64,000 nt of DNA from Bhargavaea changchunensis (GTDB lineage Bacteria; Bacillota; Bacilli; Bacillales_A; Planococcaceae): NCBI RefSeq assembly GCF_042665595.1, contig NZ_JBHTCT010000005.1, positions 124,001 through 188,000 of the forward strand, written 5' to 3'. The stretch's first letter is position 1. Each line of letters starts with the position of its first letter. Shown here one piece after another: positions 48,580 through 56,567 of the stretch. Made by a program: the position numbers and the translations under genes. The notes under the pieces were generated by a model. That model was not told the origin of the DNA and did no database searches. It saw only the letters and a list, made by a program, of their open reading frames with translations.

Positions 48580-50298
48580 TCATTCATTCAGGAATTCAAG
48601 ATTCGGCTGCCCTTCCGGATCGGCCGAGACGAAAAGGCGTCGGCTAAACGCCAGGTCTTCATCCGGATGATCTTCCCGGTAGTGTGCGCCCCTGCTTTCC
48701 TTCCGCTCCAGCATCGCCAGCAGCAGGACTTGGGAAAGCTTCAGGAAATTCCGGGCTTTGAACGCCAGCTGCCGTTTTTCCGGCCGGCTAAAGAGCAGCG
48801 GAAGGTCCACCGTATCTTCCAGCCTGCGGATTTCGTCCAGCGCACCGGTCAATCCATTTTCAGAGCGGACGACATTGGCATGGTACCAGAGGATTTCCCG
48901 GATCTCTTCGGTCGCTGTCCTTGCCCGTTCCGCCGCAAATTCCACGTCCGAATCAGCAGCCGGAGCCGGATTGCCGAACATCTCGGACAGGCGATCGGAG
49001 GCTTGTTTCTCGTCCGCGACACCAAGCTTCACACCGCCGATATAATCGGAACAGTGTTTGGCAGCCCGTTTCCCGAACACCATGCAGGCGCCCGTGGAGT
49101 TGCCTCCGAGCCGGTTCGCCCCTTCGATGTTGCAGGAAAGCTCGCCGATGACGTACAGACCGTCTACGCCCGTCCGCCCGTGGGGATCGATAAAGACCCC
49201 GCCGTTGCTGGCATGGGCAAACGGAGCGATGCGGATCTCATCTTCCGCCAAATTGACATTGCGCTCCTTCAGCCAGTCCAGATAAACGGTATAGAACTCT
49301 TCCTTATTCTCATAGATAGACGGGTCGAACAGCAGCCGGAACCCTTCCTCGTTACCGGTTTCGGTGATCCGCTTCATCATGGCGATATCGAAATACCTGG
49401 ATTCCAGGGAATGCGTGAACGGTCCGTGTGTGCTCCGTACGTCCAGACACTCCCGGAGGCTAAGCCCTTCCGGCAACAGAGGCCGTAGCATGCTTTTGCC
49501 GTCTCCGTCCACGATATCTTCACAATACGCGAGGGTGTGTTCACCAAATAGCGTCTTATATTTTGGAGACGTGATGCCCGGGATGAACTGGATGAACTCC
49601 ATATTCACCAGGCGGGCCCCCGCCTCAAGTGCGAGGACATGCCCCGAGCCGTCCACATCATTCGGGTTCAGGTTGTGCTTGTAGATCGAACCGAACCCGC
49701 CGGTCGCAACGATCGCTGCCTTGCACCGGACAAGCACGAGCTCGTGATTTTCATCCAAGAGCACAGCGCCTGTCACCCGGCCGCCTTCCTTGATCAGGGT
49801 CAGGATGACCGTCTTTTCCATGACGGAGAGTGTGTCATAGCGTGCGAAGATTTCGTTGACCTTCCGTCGGATGCGGTCCCAGTCACTCAGCAGGTAGATA
49901 TTGCGGGCATTCGGCGCAAAGCACGCCTTCCGCTCTCCCTCCAGCTTTTTCGCATCGACCCCGATATCCTGATATTCCTTGACCCGCTCGGGAATCTCCC
50001 GGACATACACTTCCGCCAGGTCCTGCCTGTGCATGCCCCGGCTCATTTCTTCGATGTCTTCCAGAAACGTCTGCTCGTCTTCCTGATCTTTTGTCACCTG
50101 GGTGCCGAGGGAGGCTTTCAGCGGATAGAAACTGGAGCCGGACGCGATTTTCATCTTCGTCACCAAGAGCACCCGGTGTCCGAGGTCCGAAAGTTCCTTG
50201 GCCGACTTGATGCCCGCAAGGCCGCTGCCCGCGACAAGAACGTCCGTTTCGACCGTTTTCTTGATCTCCATCCTGTTCACCGTCCCTTCAACATTCAT
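48580..50298 (-). CDS. FAD-binding oxidoreductase of the succinate dehydrogenase/fumarate reductase flavoprotein superfamily, in the nan operon
   Basis: A 572-residue flavoprotein. The FAD loop is VAGSGLAGIKSAKEL (about 22-36), the second FAD contact GAIVATGGFGSIYKHN-like, and the C-terminal ANRLGGNSTGACMVFGKRAAKH, as in FrdA, SdhA and NadB. However, the catalytic-domain motif normally QFHPT reads QFIPG here, so the substrate is probably not a simple C4 dicarboxylate. It begins 6 bases after the sodium symporter stop, so it is co-expressed with sialic-acid uptake and cleavage. The ATG at 50298 has no good ribosome site; ATG at 50271 is an alternative. I know of no standard step in sialate catabolism requiring such an enzyme. 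Confidence 0.85.
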   Translation of the reverse strand: MNVEGTVNRMEIKKTVETDVLVAGSGLAGIKSAKELSDLGHRVLLVTKMKIASGSSFYPLKASLGTQVTKDQEDEQTFLEDIEEMSRGMHRQDLAEVYVREIPERVKEYQDIGVDAKKLEGERKACFAPNARNIYLLSDWDRIRRKVNEIFARYDTLSVMEKTVILTLIKEGGRVTGAVLLDENHELVLVRCKAAIVATGGFGSIYKHNLNPNDVDGSGHVLALEAGARLVNMEFIQFIPGITSPKYKTLFGEHTLAYCEDIVDGDGKSMLRPLLPEGLSLRECLDVRSTHGPFTHSLESRYFDIAMMKRITETGNEEGFRLLFDPSIYENKEEFYTVYLDWLKERNVNLAEDEIRIAPFAHASNGGVFIDPHGRTGVDGLYVIGELSCNIEGANRLGGNSTGACMVFGKRAAKHCSDYIGGVKLGVADEKQASDRLSEMFGNPAPAADSDVEFAAERARTATEEIREILWYHANVVRSENGLTGALDEIRRLEDTVDLPLLFSRPEKRQLAFKARNFLKLSQVLLLAMLERKESRGAHYREDHPDEDLAFSRRLFVSADPEGQPNLEFLNE

Positions 50299-50304
50299 AC
50301 TTAA

Positions 50305-51798
50305 TCAGTTGACCGCTTTATCGTAATACGTCATCTCTCCGTCTTCGGCCTTGCTTTTCTCTTTAAACAGCAGGCTGAAGCCATAGCCGAAGATCAGTGA
50401 AGCGACCAGGTTGATGATCGAATACGCCCAGAGAGTAATGTCCGTGAAGTAAGAAATGTAAATCGCAAGTACCGTTGTTGCAACAAAACCAAGCAGTGCA
50501 CCTTTTGCATTGGCCTTCTTTGTCATAACGCCGAGCGTGAACGTACCGCCGATGATTCCAAGTGCAAGGCCCATCAGGCCGTTGAACCATTCGTAAGCCG
50601 AGCTGACATCAGAGTAGGCAAGCACGATGGCAAACGCGATTGAGAAGACCCCGACAAGCGCCGAGACGACACGCGCGATCTTCGTGCTTGTTTCATCACT
50701 CATGCCCGGCTTGAAGACGTTCTGTATATCGAGAGTCCAGCTGGTCGCGACACTGTTCAGGCCAGTCGACAGCGTTGACTGGCCGGCTGCGAACAGGCCG
50801 GCGATCAGGAGGCCGGAAATTCCGGCAGGCAGTTCGCTGACGATATAATTCGCAAAGATCAGGTCACCCTTGCCGTCCGGCATGGCGCCGCTCTGCTGGG
50901 TGTAGAACGTGTAGAGTGCTGTCCCGATAAAGAAGAACAGAGTGGCCGTACCAAGGGACAGGAAGCCGTTCAGATACGTCATCTTGTTCATCTCTTTAGT
51001 GTCGTTTGTCGTCAGGTAGCGCTGGACCATGTCCTGGCTCGAGATGTATGAGAACGCCGTCGAGAGACCTGCACCGAAGATCAGGAGCAGGATGCTGTTG
51101 TTGACGAAATTCGGATCGAACAGCGGCATGTCCGTGAAGAACTTGCCGTTATCAGTGCCGGTTTTGAAAACCTCTCCCATCCCGCCGTCGATCGAGAAGA
51201 GCAGGAAGATCAGGGCGAAAATACCTCCCCCGATCAGGACAACCCCCTGGATGAAGTCGGTCCAGAGTACGGACTTGATCCCTCCGAACGCGGAGTAAAT
51301 CGTCGCAATGACACCCATGAACAGGATGATCAGGACGGTATTGATACCGGTGACTGCGCTTAATGCGATGGCCGGCAGGTACATGATGATCGACATCCGG
51401 CCGATCTGATAGACGATGAAGAGCACGCTGCCGATCATCCGCATCTTCACATCAAACCGGCGCTCCAGATATTCATATGCCGTGTCGAGGTTCAGCTTCC
51501 GGTAGACCGGAAGGAAGAAATAAATCGCGATCGGTACGGCGATGAACAGGCCGAGCTGTGCGAACCAAAGCTCCCAGGATCCGAGATAGGAGTTTCCTGC
51601 AAGTGACAGGAACGAAATCGGGCTGAGCAACGTAGCAAACAAACTGACGGATGTGACCCACCATGGGATCGATCCGTCCCCCTTGAAGAACTCTTTCCCC
51701 TGCATCTCCTTTTTTGCGACGGCAATCCCCACATAAAGGATGAACAGCAGGTAAGCGAACAAAATCACATAGTCTATAACTGCAAATGTACCACCCAT
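50305..51798 (-). CDS. Sodium:solute symporter, probable sialic-acid transporter
   Basis: A 497-residue SSS-family symporter with about thirteen helices. It contains AYEYLERRFDVKMRM, SAFGGIKSVLWTDFIQGVVLIGG, the sodium-site segment in helix 5-6, FSYISSQDMVQRYLTTNDTKEM and GLFAAGQSTLSTGLNSVATSW, hallmarks of SSS carriers. S. aureus NanT and related SiaT proteins belong to the same family and lie beside nanA, so sialic acid (Neu5Ac) is the likely cargo. AGGGGG lies upstream. It follows nanA by 20 bases in the same operon. Confidence 0.9.
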   Translation of the reverse strand: MGGTFAVIDYVILFAYLLFILYVGIAVAKKEMQGKEFFKGDGSIPWWVTSVSLFATLLSPISFLSLAGNSYLGSWELWFAQLGLFIAVPIAIYFFLPVYRKLNLDTAYEYLERRFDVKMRMIGSVLFIVYQIGRMSIIMYLPAIALSAVTGINTVLIILFMGVIATIYSAFGGIKSVLWTDFIQGVVLIGGGIFALIFLLFSIDGGMGEVFKTGTDNGKFFTDMPLFDPNFVNNSILLLIFGAGLSTAFSYISSQDMVQRYLTTNDTKEMNKMTYLNGFLSLGTATLFFFIGTALYTFYTQQSGAMPDGKGDLIFANYIVSELPAGISGLLIAGLFAAGQSTLSTGLNSVATSWTLDIQNVFKPGMSDETSTKIARVVSALVGVFSIAFAIVLAYSDVSSAYEWFNGLMGLALGIIGGTFTLGVMTKKANAKGALLGFVATTVLAIYISYFTDITLWAYSIINLVASLIFGYGFSLLFKEKSKAEDGEMTYYDKAVN

Positions 51799-51818
51799 AC
51801 GATTTCCCCCTTAGCCGA

Positions 51819-52685
51819 TCAGCAGTATTTCGCTGCCATCGCTTTCGCGTTTTCGACTTTGTCTTCTGTCAGGCGCTTCATCGGCTTTCTGCAGTAGCCG
51901 GCGTCGACGCCTTGGGCTTTCAGGATTTCTTTGATTGTCTGGTAGAGGCCGTTCGCAAGAATTTCCGCGATCAGATCATTCGTCACTTTCTGGACTTCGC
52001 GGGCTTCATCGATCCGGCTTTCCTTCGCAAGCGTGTAAATCTGCTTGGCACGCTGTCCGTTGACGTTGAATGTGCTGCCGATTGCGCCGTCCACATTAAG
52101 GACTGCGGCAGAAAGCAGCATTTCATCAAAACCGGAATAGATTAGCTTGTCCGGGAACGCATGACGGATGCGCTCAAGAAGGAAGAAGTCCGGTGCCGTG
52201 AACTTCACGCCGATGACTTTTTCATTCTCGAACAGTTCCGCGAATTGCTCGAGGTCCATGCTGACGCCTGTGAGCGCAGGAATCGAGTAGATGATCATCT
52301 TGTTGTCGACGCTTTCAAGGATGGTGTTGTAGTAGTCTTTGACTTCCTCGAAATCGAAGCGGTAATAAAACGGTGTGACCGCGGAAAGCGCATTATAGCC
52401 GAGATCAGTTGCGAATTGTGCCAGCTCGACCGCTTCGTCGATATCAAGAGCGCCGATCTGGGCGATCAGCTTGACCTCGTCCTTCACCTCATCCTTGACG
52501 ATTTCGAACACTTTCTTTTTCTGGTCCGCCGACATCAGGAAGTTCTCTCCGGAACTGCCGTTTACATATAGGCCGTCCACTTTCTGAACATCGATATTGT
52601 GGCGCACGATTTCGCGCAGCCCCTTTTCATTTACCTTGCCATTCTCATCAAACGAGCAGATCAGTGCCGTAAAAATTCCGTTCAT
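51819..52685 (-). CDS. nanA: N-acetylneuraminate lyase
   Basis: Class I aldolase that cleaves N-acetylneuraminate into ManNAc and pyruvate. The 288-residue DapA-family TIM barrel has NGSSGENFL at 42-50, the conserved Tyr133 in IIYSIPALTGV and Schiff-base Lys161 in VIGVKFTAPDFF. The SSGE and F-T-A-P patterns are those of sialate lyases rather than dihydrodipicolinate synthases. GGAAGGTGAG lies upstream. It follows nanE by 34 bases and precedes the symporter, in one operon. Confidence 0.95.
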   Translation of the reverse strand: MNGIFTALICSFDENGKVNEKGLREIVRHNIDVQKVDGLYVNGSSGENFLMSADQKKKVFEIVKDEVKDEVKLIAQIGALDIDEAVELAQFATDLGYNALSAVTPFYYRFDFEEVKDYYNTILESVDNKMIIYSIPALTGVSMDLEQFAELFENEKVIGVKFTAPDFFLLERIRHAFPDKLIYSGFDEMLLSAAVLNVDGAIGSTFNVNGQRAKQIYTLAKESRIDEAREVQKVTNDLIAEILANGLYQTIKEILKAQGVDAGYCRKPMKRLTEDKVENAKAMAAKYC

Positions 52686-52719
52686 ATTCTCACCTTCCGA
52701 TTATGTATTGGGATTGTCT

Positions 52720-53400
52720 TCACGCATGCCCATCCATGGCATCCGCAAATTTCTTCGTAATCAGCTGGGGCCGGGTGATCGCTCCGCCGACCACTACCGC
52801 ATGGGCGCCGATCTGGAGTGCCTTCCGTGCTTTTTCCGGTGTGTCGATATTGCCTTCCGCGATGACGGGAACCGACACACGGGAGACGACTTCCTCCAGT
52901 GCCTCAAGCGGCACATGACCTTCCGTGTAAGGGGTGTAGCCGACGAGTGTCGTCGCGACGATATCGACGCCCGCCCGCTCCGCCTCGACCGCTTCATCCG
53001 CGCTCGAGCAGTCAGCCATGAATAGCTGGTCAGGGAAGCGTGTTTTAACTTCTGCGAAAAATTCCCCGAATGTCTTTCCGTCCGGACGCGTCCTGTCCGT
53101 TGCATCGAATGCGATCACATCTGCGCCTTCCTCAACAAGTTCGGCGACTTCCTTGATCGTCGGCGTGATAAACACCGGATGATCTCCGTAGTTGTTCTTG
53201 ATGATGCCGATCAGCGGAAGATCCACTTCCTTTTTGATCGCCCGGATATCCTTGACCGTGTTGGCCCGGATACCTGCGGCACCGCCGACTTTGGCCGCCA
53301 AAGCCATTTTGCCCATGATATAGGAATCATGGAGCGGCTCATCCTCGAGCGCCTGGCAAGAGACGATCAGCCGGCCCTTCAGCCTTTCCAAAATATCCAT
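52720..53400 (-). CDS. nanE: N-acylglucosamine-6-phosphate 2-epimerase
   Basis: Converts ManNAc-6-phosphate to GlcNAc-6-phosphate. The 226-residue TIM barrel begins MDILERLKGRLIVSCQALEDEPLHD and includes GAAGIRANTVKDIRAIKK, PLIGIIKNNYGDHPVFITPTIKEV, VIAFDATDRTRPDG, MADCSSADEAVEAERAGVDIVATTLVGYT and PVIAEGNIDTPEKARKALQIGAHAVVVGGAITRP, all family hallmarks. The start is at 53400 with GGTAGGAGA upstream; the open frame extends further without support. First gene of the nan operon, behind a promoter and candidate cre site. Confidence 0.96.
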   Translation of the reverse strand: MDILERLKGRLIVSCQALEDEPLHDSYIMGKMALAAKVGGAAGIRANTVKDIRAIKKEVDLPLIGIIKNNYGDHPVFITPTIKEVAELVEEGADVIAFDATDRTRPDGKTFGEFFAEVKTRFPDQLFMADCSSADEAVEAERAGVDIVATTLVGYTPYTEGHVPLEALEEVVSRVSVPVIAEGNIDTPEKARKALQIGAHAVVVGGAITRPQLITKKFADAMDGHA

Positions 53401-53465
53401 TCTGATTCTCCTACCTTCATCTTCAACACATTGATGCCGCCAGATTTCGAAATAAGCAGCCAATA

Positions 53466-53536
53466 GTAAACGATTTCACGAGAAAAATATATCACTTTTG
53501 ATAATTGGTTGTCAAAATTAAATATTCATATGACAA
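53466..53536 (-). promoter_or_regulatory. nan operon promoter, candidate cre site and inverted repeat
   Basis: On the minus strand TTGACA (53511-53516) and TATATT (53487-53492) are 18 bases apart. An inverted repeat TTGTCA/TGACAA (53510-53515 and 53531-53536) covers the -35. Downstream, 53466-53479 reads TGAAATCGTTTACT, 13 of 14 to the cre consensus, near the transcription start. Confidence 0.7.
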
Positions 53537-53576
53537 CTAATAGCCATAAATAGCAGGATCAATCATTCCACTCATG

Positions 53577-53600
53577 AAAAAAAGACTCTCTGAAGAGAGC
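53577..53600 (-). terminator. Terminator of the tct/tcu operon
   Basis: Stem ctctct/agagag (53586-53591 with 53594-53599) followed by T7 on the minus strand, just beyond the stop of the DASS gene. Stem is short. Confidence 0.6.
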
Positions 53601-53615
53601 CTAAAGGACGATGAA

Positions 53616-54983
53616 TCACCACCAGACAAGTGCGCTGAAGAGGATCAGCAATGTCCAGATCAGCATGGAAGGAAGCCCAATCTTCAGCAGGTCACGCTCG
53701 GAGAAATACTGATAAGAAAACGAAATCAGGTGTACCGGCGACTGGATGATGAACAGGAATCCCGGAATACTTGCCAGAAAAACCGCCATGGCAACCCCCA
53801 TCGCCGTATCTCCCGGAAGCGATTGCCCCACTGTGATAGCAAGGGGAAGCATAATGGTGAGCAATCCAAGAATATTGACGAAAATCAGGCGGAGCAACAT
53901 CGTCAGTAACACCATCAATATGAAGATGAGCAACTTCGATTGGCCGCCCAGCAGGTTGACGAGCAGATCGGACACCAATTGCAGAGTCCCCGTTTCGATC
54001 AGCATTTGAGAGACCATGATTGTCGCTGCAAAAAAAAGCATCATGTCCCAATCAATTCGGGTCCGGGCCTCTTCCCAATCCCAGACCCCGATTGCAGGCA
54101 ACAAGGTCAGGACGGCTCCCAGCAGGCCGACAAGAGGAATCGAGACTCCATGCAAGGGCTGCGCAACCCACAGCACTAATGTCAGGCTGATGATGATCAT
54201 CATCTTCCATTCCCGAGAGGTTAACCTGCCCTTTTCAGCGGCCTTACGGTCAATGATCTCCATCAATTTTCGGCGATCAACTTTTTCCGGCGGGAATAAG
54301 ACCATTGCCAAGATCCAAAGTAAGAACAGAAAAAGCAGAACAGGAAGGGAAAATGCCCACAACCATGACAAGTAATCGAAGCTTGCTCCCTGCTTCTCTA
54401 TTAATCCAAAAGCGTAGATAGTTGAACTGGCACCGGTAGCCACGAGCGCACCGGAAATAGGCACGATATAGGTGAGTCCGATAAACATCGATTTACTGGT
54501 ATTCCTCATGTCTGCAATCGGATCCATGCTTTTCAGGATACTGTTGTATACCGAAGCGGCCAGACTGGCTTTTCCGACGTTTGAAGGCAGAACAACAGAA
54601 AGAATCGCGGTCAGAACAAAAGAAATCAGAATGAGCAGGCGGCTGGACCCCCTTGACCAGCCCAATACAAAGAGAGAGACTCTCGCTGCCAACCCTGTAG
54701 AAATGAATGCTCCGGAGAGAAAAAAGGTTGAAAACATCAGCCAGACAATAGGTGAAGCAAAATAAGATAAAGTTTTTTCATACGAGAAAAAGTGAAGCGA
54801 CAAAATCAAGATCAGATTCAGTGCCGAAAGGGCGAGCGGAAATACCCGGCCAATCCATAGAATTTGTACAATAACCAGTACGACCAGGGCTTTGAGTTCG
54901 GCCGGAAACGGTGCATAATCCGGTATAAAGACGACGTAAAACAGCAATGCCAAAATAAACAAACTGGTCTTCCTTGTTTTCAT
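53616..54983 (-). CDS. SLC13/DASS-family anion transporter
   Basis: A 455-residue membrane carrier of the divalent anion:sodium symporter (SLC13/DASS) family, about eleven helices with two re-entrant hairpins. The family motifs are visible as VVLPSNVGKASLAASVYNSIL after helix 4 and GATSSTIYAFG-like VATGASSTIYAFGLIE (about 195-210). Such carriers take up succinate, citrate, tartrate or sulfate. The frame opens earlier, but the start at 54983 avoids reading through a hairpin at 55012-55036; GGAAGAG lies upstream. It is last in the tct/tcu operon and provides a second carrier type beside the TctABC system. Confidence 0.87.
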   Translation of the reverse strand: MKTRKTSLFILALLFYVVFIPDYAPFPAELKALVVLVIVQILWIGRVFPLALSALNLILILSLHFFSYEKTLSYFASPIVWLMFSTFFLSGAFISTGLAARVSLFVLGWSRGSSRLLILISFVLTAILSVVLPSNVGKASLAASVYNSILKSMDPIADMRNTSKSMFIGLTYIVPISGALVATGASSTIYAFGLIEKQGASFDYLSWLWAFSLPVLLFLFLLWILAMVLFPPEKVDRRKLMEIIDRKAAEKGRLTSREWKMMIIISLTLVLWVAQPLHGVSIPLVGLLGAVLTLLPAIGVWDWEEARTRIDWDMMLFFAATIMVSQMLIETGTLQLVSDLLVNLLGGQSKLLIFILMVLLTMLLRLIFVNILGLLTIMLPLAITVGQSLPGDTAMGVAMAVFLASIPGFLFIIQSPVHLISFSYQYFSERDLLKIGLPSMLIWTLLILFSALVWW

Positions 54984-55011
54984 TGAATCAGCCACTCTTC
55001 CTGAAGCAGAA

Positions 55012-55036
55012 AAGCCGCCAATCTGCATGGCGGCTT
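55012..55036 (-). terminator. Intercistronic hairpin between tcuA and the DASS gene
   Basis: aagccgcc (55012-55019) pairs with ggcggctt (55029-55036), followed by TTTC on the minus strand. Just after the tcuA stop; it would reduce expression of the DASS gene relative to tcuA. Confidence 0.65.
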
Positions 55037-55040
55037 CTGG

Positions 55041-56549
55041 TTAAATGGTTTGGACGGCCTGAACATGGCGGCCGGCGCTTGTTCCGGCAATCTTCCCGTA
55101 TACAGCACCGGACATCAGGCCGGAACCGCCCGGGTAATTGTGATAGAAGATGCCGCCGACCATCTCGCCCGCTGCATACAGTCCCGGAATCGGCTGTTCA
55201 TTCTGATCCAGCACATGTCCTTCTGTATCCACATGCACCCCGCCAAACGAGAACGTAATGCCGCAAGTGACCGGATAGGCATAGAAAGGCCCTTCATCGA
55301 TTGTATTGGCCCAATTCGATTTTGGCGGTTCGATGCCCTTCGTTTCTTTACCGTCTTTTACTGACGGGTTGAACTCACCGTCCTGCACGGCTTCGTTATA
55401 TTCCCTGATCGTGGCCAGGAAGGCTTCCTTGTTCACGGAAAGCTGGTCAGCAAGCTTTTCAAGCGAATCCGCCTCAAAGAAAGTGGCTTCCTCCAGATCA
55501 TACTCCGGACGGAGAAGCGGACGGACTTTGGAATCGTAGATCTGATAAGCGATATGATCCGGCTGCTTCAGCACTTCCTTACCGTATTTGGCATACGTAT
55601 AGTTCCGGAAGTCTGCACCTTCATCGACAAAACGCTGTCCGTCTTTGTTCAGCATGATGCTGAGCGGGTAGGAGTGCTTTTTGAAGATGTCCCCCGGTTT
55701 GTTGAAGTCGCCGACCTTCGGAACATTCGCATCCGTTCCGATGGAGTGGCAGCCGTCCCATTGCCCGAAGCGGACCGCGCCTGCTTTGAGTGCCATATCG
55801 ATCCCATCGCCGGTGTTATATTCCGTTCCGCGGACTGCAGCCGCCTCCCACTCTTGTCCGATGTGTTCTTTCCGCATTTCTTTGTTGGCCTCAAAGCTGC
55901 CGCAGGCGAGAATAACACTTTTGGCTCCGAACGTCTTTACTTCTCCGGACACGTCAACTTTCAGGCCGGACACCCGTCCCTCTTGCTGAACGATATCAAG
56001 TGCACGTGCTTCATACAGAACATCAATCCCAAGTTCTTCTGCGCGTTTGAACAGCGAACGCATCAGACCGATTCCCTTTTCTTTTGTCTTCAGCGGAAGG
56101 CCGCCCCAGAAGATCCGCTTTCCGTCTTCTACGAACGACTGGTTTGCTTTGTTCAGTTCGAATTCCACGCCGTGGCTGTTCATCCAGCGGATTGTATCAA
56201 AGGATTTCGAAACCAGGGTGCGCGCAAGATCAGGTTCACTCTCATTTTTTGTGACCCGCATCAGGTCTTCATAGAAGTCCTCCTCTGTATATTCCGGCAT
56301 GTCCGTTTTTGCGGCTTCCTGATCCGACAGTTCCGGCATGACTTCACGGATCTGGTCCAGATTTCCGTATGCCGCACGGATCGCACCGTCAGTAAAGAAG
56401 GAGTTACCGCCACGCTTTTCTTTAGGCGCACGTTCAAGAACAAGAACGTTACCGCCCTGTTCCTTCGCAGCAATCGCTGAACAAAGAGCAGCGTTCCCTG
56501 CTCCAACGACAATCACATCATAATCATTTTCCACGTTTTTGTTTGTCAT
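55041..56549 (-). CDS. tcuA: FAD-dependent tricarballylate dehydrogenase-like protein (TcuA)
   Basis: A 502-residue flavoprotein that in Salmonella oxidises tricarballylate to cis-aconitate. FAD loop GAGNAA is at 16-21 in DYDVIVVGAGNAALCSAIAAKEQGGNVLVLERA; other features are FFTDGAIRAAYG, RTEYNTGDGIDMALKAGA-type VRGTEYNTGDGIDMALKAGA and the C-terminal GLYAAGEMVGGIFYHNYPGGSGLMSGAVYGKIAG. No tcuB (electron-transfer partner) is visible beside it. It follows tctA by 18 bases with AAAGGCGG upstream. The tricarboxylate transporter genes in the same operon support a tricarboxylate substrate, but a related fumarate-reductase activity is possible. Confidence 0.9.
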   Translation of the reverse strand: MTNKNVENDYDVIVVGAGNAALCSAIAAKEQGGNVLVLERAPKEKRGGNSFFTDGAIRAAYGNLDQIREVMPELSDQEAAKTDMPEYTEEDFYEDLMRVTKNESEPDLARTLVSKSFDTIRWMNSHGVEFELNKANQSFVEDGKRIFWGGLPLKTKEKGIGLMRSLFKRAEELGIDVLYEARALDIVQQEGRVSGLKVDVSGEVKTFGAKSVILACGSFEANKEMRKEHIGQEWEAAAVRGTEYNTGDGIDMALKAGAVRFGQWDGCHSIGTDANVPKVGDFNKPGDIFKKHSYPLSIMLNKDGQRFVDEGADFRNYTYAKYGKEVLKQPDHIAYQIYDSKVRPLLRPEYDLEEATFFEADSLEKLADQLSVNKEAFLATIREYNEAVQDGEFNPSVKDGKETKGIEPPKSNWANTIDEGPFYAYPVTCGITFSFGGVHVDTEGHVLDQNEQPIPGLYAAGEMVGGIFYHNYPGGSGLMSGAVYGKIAGTSAGRHVQAVQTI

Positions 56550-56567
56550 ATGAATTCCGCCTTTCAG

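Noticed and set aside
48226..49488. A 420-codon open frame crossing the nan terminator region on the plus strand
   Set aside because: It runs antisense through two real genes and through a terminator hairpin, with no start signal.
51819..52685. Dihydrodipicolinate synthase (dapA)
   Set aside because: Same superfamily, but motif choices and the nanE, symporter, ROK kinase and nagA neighbours favour N-acetylneuraminate lyase.
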